A stretch of 8,183 nt of DNA, taken from positions 1 to 8,183 of the forward strand of contig WBXJ01000132.1 in assembly GCA_008933045.1 (NCBI GenBank). Direction: 5' to 3'. The position numbers and the translations under genes are program-made. The notes beneath the pieces were generated by a model, which did no database searches, was not told the origin of the DNA, and worked only from the letters and a program-made list of their open reading frames with translations. The DNA comes from Verrucomicrobiota bacterium (lineage in GTDB: Bacteria > Verrucomicrobiota > Verrucomicrobiia > Limisphaerales > SXQI01). Position 1 is the first letter of the stretch. The number at the start of each line of letters is the position of its first letter. Below are positions 1 to 7,213 of the stretch, piece after piece.

Positions 1-1344
1 CAGACTGTCCAACTTGCGCACATCCGCGACCTCGGGAGCTTTGGGAGTTCCATAAGTAATTTTGTAAATTCGACCCGAGCTGCGATGGATGCCGTCATCA
101 TCATGGCATTCGCCAATGTCCGACCAATCCGCGATGAAAACGCCGCCATCATTCCCCGCCAGCAGATCCACCCCGCGAAACCAAGGGTCGTCAGTTTGCA
201 GGATATCCTTGCCATGATGAGCGACATAACCCGCACCGCGTCGCTCGATCACATCGGAGTTCAGACGTTTGCCGTGATAATTCACCGTGAACATTGAGTT
301 CCGGTAATTCTTCGGCCAATTATCACCGAGATAAAACATGAGGCCCGAATGCGCATGCCCGCCGCCCGCATCAGAGGTTCCGCCCGAAGTAGACTTCCTG
401 ACATCACTCCATTTCTCACTGGAAAGCCAATGGACATGATCCGCAGTTTGATCCATCAACTCATACAAATACGAAGCCGCAGGCTCCCCATACATTCGCT
501 GATAATAGGCACCCGGCACCACATGCCAGAGATGGCCAATGACGGTGTTGATAAAGAAAAGCTGGCCAAAATCATCCCAGTCATGCCCCCAAGGATTCGT
601 CGTACCCTGGGCCACCACCTCAATCTTGTGGGTCACAGGATGATACTTCCAAAGCCCTACATTGATGGGAGTGCGCTGCTCGCGGGAGAGGCCAGGAGTG
701 CCCATAAGACTCGTGCCCTGAATCCCATGACGACCATACAACCAGCCATCCGGCCCAAACTTCAACCCGTTCGCCAACGTATGCCGAATCCGGCCATCCT
801 CCCACCCATCCAGAAGCACCTCCGGTTCGCTATCAGGAACATCGTTGCCATCACGATCGGGAATGAACAAAAGCCGAGGCGGGCACAAAGCGAAGACCCC
901 ACCAAAACCCACCGCGACACTCGTCAGCTTCAGCGCGCCATCCCAAAAAACCGTCCGCTTATCAAACCGTCCATCATGATCCGAATCCTCCAGAATCACG
1001 ATACGATCCCGAAGGTTTAAATTAAAATTAACCCCACTTTCGGAGTAAGTATAATTCTCAGCCACCCACACCCGACCGCGTGCATCCGTCGTGAAACCGA
1101 TAGGTTGCTGCACATCTGGCTCACCCGCAAACAACGTCGCCTTAAACCCCGGAGGCAGATGGAATTTGCCCACCGCCTCCTGAGGAGTCAGAAGCGGAAT
1201 AGACTCTACCTGAGTGTTGAAAGGCTTAGGAAAAGCGGCGGACTCGGCTGCACCAAGAGCCAACCCGCTGATCAAAACCACCGAACCAAACAGCAACATC
1301 CCGTTACCAACCAAGGATTTCCACCGAGAAATAGAGCGTTTCAT
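1..1344 (-). CDS. PVC-type putative membrane-bound dehydrogenase (TIGR02604-like), 3'-truncated
   Basis: The frame is open from an ATG at 1344 to the left edge, so 448 N-terminal residues are visible and the stop lies outside. Residues 1-33 look like a Sec signal peptide: MKRSISRWK, a hydrophobic stretch at about 16-31, then small residues. From about residue 50 the protein reads like the Planctomycete/Verrucomicrobia exported 'membrane-bound dehydrogenase' domain, a beta-propeller related to sugar dehydrogenases: LPPGF (63-67), a glycine-rich DARGRVWVAEN segment (87-97), acidic DHDGRFD (122-128) and NPWGHDWD (250-257). Family members usually run to about 1000 residues, with HEAT repeats and a C-terminal CxxCH haem domain. 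No CxxCH occurs in the visible part, so any haem site must lie to the left. Many relatives are annotated as dehydrogenases or as c-type cytochromes, but the substrate is generally unknown. No clear Shine-Dalgarno precedes the ATG. It is transcribed divergently from xseB. The family call is from recognised sequence patterns, not a search. Confidence 0.85.
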   Translation of the reverse strand, partial: MKRSISRWKSLVGNGMLLFGSVVLISGLALGAAESAAFPKPFNTQVESIPLLTPQEAVGKFHLPPGFKATLFAGEPDVQQPIGFTTDARGRVWVAENYTYSESGVNFNLNLRDRIVILEDSDHDGRFDKRTVFWDGALKLTSVAVGFGGVFALCPPRLLFIPDRDGNDVPDSEPEVLLDGWEDGRIRHTLANGLKFGPDGWLYGRHGIQGTSLMGTPGLSREQRTPINVGLWKYHPVTHKIEVVAQGTTNPWGHDWDDFGQLFFINTVIGHLWHVVPGAYYQRMYGEPAASYLYELMDQTADHVHWLSSEKWSDVRKSTSGGTSDAGGGHAHSGLMFYLGDNWPKNYRNSMFTVNYHGKRLNSDVIERRGAGYVAHHGKDILQTDDPWFRGVDLLAGNDGGVFIADWSDIGECHDDDGIHRSSGRIYKITYGTPKAPEVADVRKLDSL

Positions 1345-1492
1345 GTGAACAACTCAGACCCTACAAAGCAGAAAACCCGTTGTCGAGAGATACGAAAAAA
1401 AACGTAGTTCTGGGGGGAGCAACTCACGTTATCGGGGTGGAGACTTAGTTTTTTTAGCAACCGCCGGTGTTCATTCGGAAACGGGTTGGCAC

Positions 1493-1544
1493 GGGGCCAG
1501 TGGGGATCCATTGTAATGCTGTTTCCAGCCCCATTTTTAATTTT
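1493..1544 (+). other. Bulged inverted repeat followed by T-rich tract
   Basis: GGGGC at 1493-1497 can pair with GCCCC at 1528-1532. Beyond a 3-nt bulge, TGG can pair with CCA just inside. The loop is long, about 20 nt. The right arm is followed at once by ATTTTTAATTTT on the plus strand. That arrangement resembles a weak factor-independent terminator or leader attenuator, but no plus-strand gene ends upstream of it. It could be chance or part of an xseB leader. Confidence 0.2.
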
Positions 1545-1549
1545 AAACC

Positions 1550-1570
1550 CCTCACTTCAAAAGAGTGAGG
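1550..1570. other. Perfect 7-bp hairpin in the xseB upstream region
   Basis: CCTCACT (1550-1556) and AGTGAGG (1564-1570) are perfect inverted repeats around a 7-nt loop. Only TTT follows on the plus strand. On the minus strand the stem is followed by a mixed A/T stretch, so it is not a textbook terminator in either direction. It may be a structure in the 5' leader of the xseB transcript or an operator-like dyad. Function is not established. Confidence 0.3.
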
Positions 1571-1616
1571 TTTCTGGAAGTCCCCTAAACAAATCCCCCG
1601 CCGTTCACCGTCCGCT

Positions 1617-1642
1617 TTATCAAGGCAACGGCATTATCAAGG
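1617..1642. repeat. 9-bp direct repeat TTATCAAGG, 17-bp period
   Basis: TTATCAAGG occurs at 1617-1625 and again at 1634-1642, 17 bp start to start, and 53 bp before the xseB start codon. Two short direct repeats at about one and a half helical turns could be a regulator site. They could also be chance in a 350-bp spacer. No transcription-factor family is recognised. Confidence 0.25.
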
Positions 1643-1694
1643 TTGCGCGCCAATTACGCTTTACGCAGTGGGATCCCTCGCTTAAGATTGAAGG

Positions 1695-1973
1695 ATGCCC
1701 AAAGCGGTCAAGGGGGCGGGTCTGCCAGCAGAATCCGGTCCCGAATTGCCATTTGAAGATGCGTTGCAGAAGTTGGAGTCTGTCGTCACGGCGATGGAAT
1801 CTGATGAACTGCCTCTGGAGAAGCTACTTTCTAAGTATGCAGAAGGCACGGTGTTGTACCAGCATTGCCAGAAAAAGCTCGAGGAAGCGGAGTTAAAAAT
1901 TCAACAGCTTGAGCAGAACGCAGCCGGCCAGATCACGGCCAAACCGCTGATTTTCGACGACAAAGAAACTTGA
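1695..1973 (+). CDS. xseB: Exodeoxyribonuclease VII small subunit
   Basis: This 92-residue protein is the small subunit of exonuclease VII. The enzyme degrades single-stranded DNA from both ends and acts in repair in the cytoplasm. Several copies of XseB bind the extended helices of the catalytic large subunit, XseA. The core spans about residues 18-70 and matches the family: LPFEDALQKLE (18-28), then ESDELPLE, a K-Y-EG helix and the terminal EEAELKI helix. E. coli XseB is about 80 residues, so a short Lys/Gly-rich N-terminus and a polar C-terminus are extra. The start is well fixed, because an in-frame TGA lies at 1689-1691, just 3 bp upstream of the ATG. A GAAGG abuts the ATG, too close for an ideal ribosome site. 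The stop shares one base with the ATG of dxs (TGATG), indicating translational coupling. No xseA lies in the window. Confidence 0.93.
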   Translation: MPKAVKGAGLPAESGPELPFEDALQKLESVVTAMESDELPLEKLLSKYAEGTVLYQHCQKKLEEAELKIQQLEQNAAGQITAKPLIFDDKET

Positions 1974-3958
1974 TGAGTATGAGCCGATTTGTGGACATGG
2001 TGGACGATCCTTCCCATGTGAAGAAGCTGACGATGCCCCAGTTGATCCTTTTCGCGGCGGAAATCCGCGAGGAATTGATTGCGAAGCTCGCAAAAACAGG
2101 CGGGCACCTCGGCCCAAACCTCGGGGTCGTGGAGCTGACGTTGGCGTTGCACAAGGTTTTTTCGACTCCAAAGGATAAGTTCGTTTGGGACGTCAGCCAT
2201 CAGGTTTATGTGCATAAATTGCTGACAGGCCGTAAGAATCGGTTTCATACAATTCGCACCACAGATGGACTTAACGGGTTCGCGCTTCGGACAGAAAGCG
2301 AGCATGATTGCTATGGCGCAGGGCATGCGGGGACGGCTCTTTCTGCCGCGCTGGGGATGGCTGCAGCCCGAGATCAACGCGCGTCCGGGGAAAATGTTGT
2401 TTGTATTTTCGGCGACGCGGCATTGACGAACGGAATTTCGTTTGAAGCACTCAACAACATCGCGCACACAACAAAGAAATTCATCGGAATCCTGAATGAT
2501 AACGAATGGAGCATCGCGAAGAACGTGGGTGCGATTGCGAGTTATCTCAACAAGCTGATTACAAATCCGCGTTATAATCGGTTTCACAAGGACGTCGAGG
2601 GGTTCCTTCGCAAGATTCCGAAGGGTGATTTGGCCTTGAAACTAGGCCATAAAGCCGAGGAGGCACTGAAGGGTGCGGTCACCGAACTCGCGCTTCAACA
2701 CAATCCTACGACGCCTGGAGATGGCCGAGGTGGTTTTGGCAGCAGCCTAATTTTTGAGGAATTAGGACTGAAATATTTGGGGCCGATTGATGGACACGAC
2801 CTTCCGTTGTTGGTGAGCACTCTCGAGTACGCGAAGAGTGTCGATTTTCCGGTCATCATTCACGTCCTTACAAAGAAGGGCCAAGGGTTCGAGGCGGCGA
2901 TTAAGCATCCTGAAAAGTTCCACGGTTGCGGACCTTACAATGTCGAAACCGGTGAGAGTCCATCGGTGAAGGCGGGCACGCCTCCTGCGTATCAAGATGT
3001 TTTTGGGCAGACGATGGTTCGTCTCTGCCAAAAGGATAATAGCATCGTTGGTATTACTGCTGCTATGCCCACAGGAACGGGGATGAAAGCATTGGAGCAA
3101 GCGATCCCCTCGAAATATTACGATGTTGGAATTGCCGAAGAGCACGCGGTTCTTTTTGCAGCCGGAATGGCCACGATGGGATTTCGCCCTGTGGTGGGAA
3201 TTTATTCCACGTTCCTCCAACGCGCTTTCGACTGTATTTTGCATGATGTCGCCCTGCAGGATCTTCCGGTAATTTTCTGTATGGATCGAGCTGGGCTTTC
3301 CGCGAATGACGGCCCGACTCACCATGGGCTTTTCGATATTGCTTACCTGCGCTGCATTCCGAACATCATCGCGATGGCGCCCAAGGATGAGGATGAGTTG
3401 GTGGATATGATGTTCACTGCGACGCATCAACCGCACCCCACGGCGATACGGTATCCACGCGGCACGGCTGAAGGGGTGCCTATCAAGGATCAACCCAAGT
3501 TGCTGGAGATTGGCCAGGCGGAAGTGATTCAGAATTTTGCGCATACAGGCTGCCCCAAGGTCGCACTTTTCGGTCTGGGCCCGCTCAATCGCATGGCCCG
3601 TGAAGCCGCTGCCGCACTCATTGCAGAGGGTTATGATGTGGCGGTGATCAATCCAAGGTTCACCAAACCTCTCGACGCCGGAACTCATAGTTTTTTTGCA
3701 CACGCTGCGAAGGTTGTGGTCACGTTCGAGGATCATGTCATCACGGGCGGCTACGGCAGTTCCGTGCTGGAACTTCTTTCCGATCACCATATCGCCACTC
3801 CTGTCATCCGCATCGGGTGGCCTGACCAATTTATCGAGCATGCTTCGAGTGTGGATTATCTGCGCAATAAGTATGGACTCACCGCCGCTCATGCGGTGGC
3901 GAGAGTCAAACAGCTTCTCAGCCCAGCCGAAGCCAAGCCTTTGCAAGCCGTGGCCTGA
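1973..3958 (+). CDS. dxs: 1-deoxy-D-xylulose-5-phosphate synthase (DXS)
   Basis: DXS condenses pyruvate and glyceraldehyde 3-phosphate, using thiamine diphosphate (ThDP) and Mg2+. This is the first step of the MEP isoprenoid pathway and also feeds thiamine and pyridoxal synthesis. The 661-residue protein has the full DXS order and slightly exceeds the usual 620-640 residues. The ThDP domain has GGHLGPNLG (43-51), WDVSHQVYVHK (72-82), GDAALT (147-152) and ILNDNEWSI (173-181). The transketolase-type central domain has IAEEHAV (387-393), with E389 matching the catalytic Glu of E. coli DXS, and DRAG (438-441). A transketolase C-terminal domain follows. The ThDP motif has Ala149 where most DXS have the second Gly of GDG, and Ser75 replaces the Gly of VGHQ. 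The remaining motifs look intact, so it is probably active. The ATG at 1973 overlaps the xseB stop. A TTG at 1970 and an ATG at 1979 are alternative starts. The icd start is 34 bp downstream. Confidence 0.95.
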   Translation: MSMSRFVDMVDDPSHVKKLTMPQLILFAAEIREELIAKLAKTGGHLGPNLGVVELTLALHKVFSTPKDKFVWDVSHQVYVHKLLTGRKNRFHTIRTTDGLNGFALRTESEHDCYGAGHAGTALSAALGMAAARDQRASGENVVCIFGDAALTNGISFEALNNIAHTTKKFIGILNDNEWSIAKNVGAIASYLNKLITNPRYNRFHKDVEGFLRKIPKGDLALKLGHKAEEALKGAVTELALQHNPTTPGDGRGGFGSSLIFEELGLKYLGPIDGHDLPLLVSTLEYAKSVDFPVIIHVLTKKGQGFEAAIKHPEKFHGCGPYNVETGESPSVKAGTPPAYQDVFGQTMVRLCQKDNSIVGITAAMPTGTGMKALEQAIPSKYYDVGIAEEHAVLFAAGMATMGFRPVVGIYSTFLQRAFDCILHDVALQDLPVIFCMDRAGLSANDGPTHHGLFDIAYLRCIPNIIAMAPKDEDELVDMMFTATHQPHPTAIRYPRGTAEGVPIKDQPKLLEIGQAEVIQNFAHTGCPKVALFGLGPLNRMAREAAAALIAEGYDVAVINPRFTKPLDAGTHSFFAHAAKVVVTFEDHVITGGYGSSVLELLSDHHIATPVIRIGWPDQFIEHASSVDYLRNKYGLTAAHAVARVKQLLSPAEAKPLQAVA

Positions 3959-3992
3959 GCTCCCTCACCTATCAATGCGAAACTGATCTGCA

Positions 3993-5354
3993 ATGGCCTA
4001 CACGAATATCACCCCTCCCTCCGGCGGTAAAATTACTGTTAACGCTGGCAAACTGAACGTCCCCAACAACCCTGTGATTCCTTTCATCCGAGGGGATGGC
4101 ACGGGTCCCGACATCTGGGCAGCAAGTGTGCGAGTCTTTGATGCCGCTGTTCAAAAAGCCTACGGAGGCGAAAAAAAGATCGAGTGGTTTGAAGTTTTTG
4201 CAGGGGAAAGTGCTAAGAATAAATTTGATAATTGGCTCCCGGATGACACCGTGGCCGCGTTCAACGAATACCTTGTGGGCATCAAAGGACCGCTCACAAC
4301 GCCCGTCGGCGGTGGCATTCGCTCGTTGAATGTGGCATTGCGTCAGATGCTTGATCTCTACGTTTGTTTGCGGCCTGTGCAATATTTCACCGGTGTTCCT
4401 TCTCCCGTAAAGCATCCTGAAAAGGTGGAGATGGTGATCTTTCGTGAGAACACAGAAGATATCTACGCGGGCATCGAATACGCGGCTGGCACACCCGAAG
4501 CTCAACAGTTGTTGAGTTTTATCGAGACTACATTTCCCAAAGATTTTAAGAAAATTCGATTCGGCACCCATCAGGCCATAACGGATTACATGAATCTGGC
4601 AGCTCCGGATCACGACACCTCCCATATCCCGGTGCAAGTAGGGATCGGTATCAAACCCGTCTCGAACGTGGGCACGATTCGCCTAATGAAGTCGGCAGTG
4701 GAATACGCGCTGAAACATAACCGCAAGAGCGTCACAATCGTCCACAAGGGCAACATCATGAAGTTTACCGAGGGTGCATTCCGAGACTGGAGTTACTCGG
4801 CGGCAGAGCGCATTTTTGGTGACAAAGTTTATACGTGGACACAATACGAGCGGACAAAAAAGGCCCAGGGCGAACCTGCCGCTAATGAGGAACAGAAAGC
4901 CGCTCTCAAAGCTGGCCGACTGTTGATCAAGGATTCGATTGCGGATATCGCCCTCCAACAAGTGCTGACTCGCCCTGAAGATTTCGATGTGATCGCGACC
5001 CTCAATCTGAACGGGGATTACCTCTCGGACGCATTGGCGGCACAGGTCGGCGGCATCGGCATCGCCCCCGGCGGCAACATCAATTATATCACCGGCCATG
5101 CTATTTTCGAAGCCACTCACGGCACAGCTCCCAAGTATGCAAATCTGGATCGAGTAAACCCAGGCAGCGTGGTGCTCAGCGGTGAAATGATGTTCCGGTA
5201 TCTGGGCTGGGACGCCGCTGCGGATCTCATCATCAAAGGTCTGAATGGAGCCATTGGTTCCAAGCGTGTCACCTATGATTTTGCTCGGCTTATGGAAGGT
5301 GGCACGGAGATTAAATGTTCCGAGTTTGGCCAAAACATCATCGACCACATGTGA
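3993..5354 (+). CDS. icd: Isocitrate dehydrogenase, NADP-type
   Basis: This cytoplasmic TCA-cycle enzyme oxidatively decarboxylates isocitrate to 2-oxoglutarate and makes NADPH. The sequence follows E. coli and Bacillus Icd closely. Substrate residues are present: S111, N113, R117, R127, R151, Y158 and K252. So are the metal ligands D342 and D346 in NGDYLSDALA. K381-Y382 in HGTAPKY and Y428/R432 in TYDFARL match the E. coli residues that select NADP (K344, Y345, Y391, R395), so NADP use is well supported. S111 is the counterpart of the Ser phosphorylated by AceK in E. coli, but no aceK is visible. At 453 residues it is longer than E. coli (416) or Bacillus (423) Icd. Part of the excess is an insertion at about 191-216, before GIGIKP, and part is a Bacillus-like segment around YTWTQYER. 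No clear Shine-Dalgarno precedes the ATG. The gene ends in ATGTGA, overlapping the next start. Confidence 0.96.
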   Translation: MAYTNITPPSGGKITVNAGKLNVPNNPVIPFIRGDGTGPDIWAASVRVFDAAVQKAYGGEKKIEWFEVFAGESAKNKFDNWLPDDTVAAFNEYLVGIKGPLTTPVGGGIRSLNVALRQMLDLYVCLRPVQYFTGVPSPVKHPEKVEMVIFRENTEDIYAGIEYAAGTPEAQQLLSFIETTFPKDFKKIRFGTHQAITDYMNLAAPDHDTSHIPVQVGIGIKPVSNVGTIRLMKSAVEYALKHNRKSVTIVHKGNIMKFTEGAFRDWSYSAAERIFGDKVYTWTQYERTKKAQGEPAANEEQKAALKAGRLLIKDSIADIALQQVLTRPEDFDVIATLNLNGDYLSDALAAQVGGIGIAPGGNINYITGHAIFEATHGTAPKYANLDRVNPGSVVLSGEMMFRYLGWDAAADLIIKGLNGAIGSKRVTYDFARLMEGGTEIKCSEFGQNIIDHM

Positions 5355-7192
5355 GATCGAACACGACTTCGTTTCTTGTCTTCGGCTTGGCCCTGATTTG
5401 GGGTCAGGCCGCTTTTTTTGCTCAGGCGCAACCGGCCCCGAAGACTGCACCTCGGTTGGACCTGCAAGCAATTGTTGCCACCAAATCCGAGCAATCTGAT
5501 AGCCAACGCCTGAACCAATTGTTCCAGAGCGAGTGGAAACACCAGATGAAACTCCATCCCGAAGCGGCCACGTATTACGGGTATCCGGGACAGAATGGAC
5601 GCTGGTCAGATCACTCGCTGGCGGCGATTGAACTCGACAAAAAAGAGGCCCCGCTTCTGCTGGAAGTATTGCAATCCATTGATCGCGGGTCGTTGATTGC
5701 AAACGAACAACTCAGTTACGACCTTTTTGAACGTAACCTACGCGAACGAATCGAAGGTCATCAATTCTCGCCCGAATTTTTGACAGTCAATCAGATGGGG
5801 GGAGTGCAACTCGATGCCCCGCAAATACTGGCGATGATGCCAAGGGCGAGCGTTGCCGATTACGAAAATATTTTTACTCGATTGCAAGGGTTGCCCCTCT
5901 GGATTGATCAGACGATCGCCCTGCTCCGAGAAGGTCTTGCTCAGGGAATCACACCGCCTCAGATCACGCTCCGGAATGTCGCGGAACAAATTCGCAGTCA
6001 GATTGTTGTTGAGCCGCAACAAAGCCCCCTGCTCCGACATTTCCTAGACTTCCCAGCCTTCATTCCTGCTGGAGAACAGGAGCGTCTCCGATCTCAGGCA
6101 ACCTCGGTCTATCTGGCAGAAATCAAGCCCGCATGGCAACGGTTGCTCGACTTTTTTAACTCCACCTATTACCCGCAATCGACCACCAACACGGGCCTCT
6201 CCAAGCTTCCCAAGGGCCAGGATTGGTATGCCTTCAATGCACGTGTCCACACGACCACTTCTCTCACCCCACGTCAGATTCATGATATCGGACTTTCGGA
6301 AGTAAAACGCATTCGAGGTGAGATGAGGAAGATCATCCAACAACTTCAATTCGAGGGCACATTCGCTGAATTCCTCACATTCCTACGCACCGATGACCAG
6401 TTTTTCTACGCGCACGCGGAGGACCTCATTACAGGCTATCGAGACATCTGCAAGCGGGCCGATCCCGAGTTGGCCCGCATTTTTGGAACACTGCCTCGCC
6501 TGCCCTATGGAGTGATGCCCATCCCATCCTATTCCGAGAAAACCCAAACTACCGCCTATTATGAACCCGGGGCAATCAGTGTGGGTCGGGCCGGTTTTTT
6601 CTTTGCTAACACCTATAACCTACGATCTCGACCTCGTTGGGAAATGGAAGCACTCACCTTGCACGAAGCCGTTCCCGGTCATCATTTGCAATTAGCCCTT
6701 GCCCAAGAGATGACCGGTCAACCCGATTTTCGACGATTTGGTGAATACACCGCGTTCATTGAGGGCTGGGGACTTTATGCCGAAAGTTTAGGTGAGGAGC
6801 TTGGATTCTATAAGGATCCTTACATGAAATTTGGCCAACTGACCTATGAGATGTGGCGCTCCATCCGTTTGGTTGTAGATACGGGCATGCACTCCCTCGG
6901 TTGGTCGCGGCAACGCGCCATTGATTATTTTACCGAGAACGCAGGGAAAACTGAGCACGACATCGCGGTTGAGGTGGATCGTTATCTCGTCTGGCCCGGG
7001 CAGGCGTTGGCTTACAAAATCGGGCAATTAAAGATCAGAGAACTGCGGACTCTCGCCGAAAAGGAGCTCGGCCAAAAATTTGATTTGCGCAAGTTTCATG
7101 ATGCGGTCCTCCTCCAAGGCGCGTTGCCTCTGACCGCGCTGGAAGCCCAGGTCAAAGCATTCATTAAAAACCAACAAACGCCCCAACCTTAA
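5351..7192 (+). CDS. Exported DUF885-family putative metallohydrolase
   Basis: From the chosen GTG the protein has 613 residues. Residues 1-26 form a good signal peptide: MRSNTTS, a hydrophobic core at 8-23, and cleavage after AQA. The mature protein should lie in the periplasm or outside. The rest matches DUF885, a family of about 550-600 residues of poorly known function thought to be zinc-dependent and metallopeptidase-like. Its hallmark HEAVPGHH is at 438-445 and is followed by EGWGLYAESLGEELG from 471. H438, E439, H444/H445 and E471 are likely metal or catalytic residues. The spacing HE-x4-HH is not the classical HExxH, which is usual for this family. The GTG overlaps the icd stop by 4 bp (GTGA). 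An in-frame ATG at 5315, with GGAG five bases upstream, would add 12 residues and overlap icd by 40 bp, so the start is not certain. A peptidase role is inference. The gene converges on the unknown minus-strand gene 21 bp further on. Confidence 0.88.
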   Translation: MRSNTTSFLVFGLALIWGQAAFFAQAQPAPKTAPRLDLQAIVATKSEQSDSQRLNQLFQSEWKHQMKLHPEAATYYGYPGQNGRWSDHSLAAIELDKKEAPLLLEVLQSIDRGSLIANEQLSYDLFERNLRERIEGHQFSPEFLTVNQMGGVQLDAPQILAMMPRASVADYENIFTRLQGLPLWIDQTIALLREGLAQGITPPQITLRNVAEQIRSQIVVEPQQSPLLRHFLDFPAFIPAGEQERLRSQATSVYLAEIKPAWQRLLDFFNSTYYPQSTTNTGLSKLPKGQDWYAFNARVHTTTSLTPRQIHDIGLSEVKRIRGEMRKIIQQLQFEGTFAEFLTFLRTDDQFFYAHAEDLITGYRDICKRADPELARIFGTLPRLPYGVMPIPSYSEKTQTTAYYEPGAISVGRAGFFFANTYNLRSRPRWEMEALTLHEAVPGHHLQLALAQEMTGQPDFRRFGEYTAFIEGWGLYAESLGEELGFYKDPYMKFGQLTYEMWRSIRLVVDTGMHSLGWSRQRAIDYFTENAGKTEHDIAVEVDRYLVWPGQALAYKIGQLKIRELRTLAEKELGQKFDLRKFHDAVLLQGALPLTALEAQVKAFIKNQQTPQP

Positions 7193-7213
7193 GCCGCCAG
7201 ACCTCCGCCTGCT

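Larger units (their letters stand above)
1345..1694. other. Divergent intergenic region between the dehydrogenase-like gene and xseB
   Basis: This 350-bp stretch separates two divergent genes and should hold both promoters. I see no convincing gene in it. A plus-strand frame starting at 1486 only reads into xseB out of frame and resembles nothing I know. It holds an A8 tract at 1395-1402 flanked by TACG and CGTA, a T7 tract at 1449-1455, a bulged inverted repeat at 1493-1532 followed by T-rich sequence, a perfect 7-bp stem at 1550-1570, and a 9-bp direct repeat at 1617-1642. I could not place a -35/-10 pair with confidence on either strand. Confidence 0.6.

Noticed and set aside
349..1020. 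A 223-codon plus-strand frame
   Set aside because: It lies antisense to the dehydrogenase-like gene, whose minus-strand translation has a signal peptide and clear family motifs. The plus frame is Arg/Pro-rich shadow.
1358..1386. Possible minus-strand promoter: TCGACA, 17-bp spacer, TAGGGT
   Set aside because: The -10 element matches consensus at only 3 of 6 positions and would leave a leader of only a few bases before the ATG.
1486..1896. A 136-codon plus-strand frame beginning in the intergenic region
   Set aside because: It overlaps most of xseB in another frame. The overlapping part is a Cys/Arg/Ser-rich shadow translation and the upstream part resembles no protein.
2762..3946. A 394-codon minus-strand frame
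   Set aside because: It is antisense to dxs, which is unambiguous. The translation is His/Arg-rich without domain features.
4683..5702. A 339-codon minus-strand frame
   Set aside because: It lies antisense across icd and the DUF885 gene, both strongly supported.
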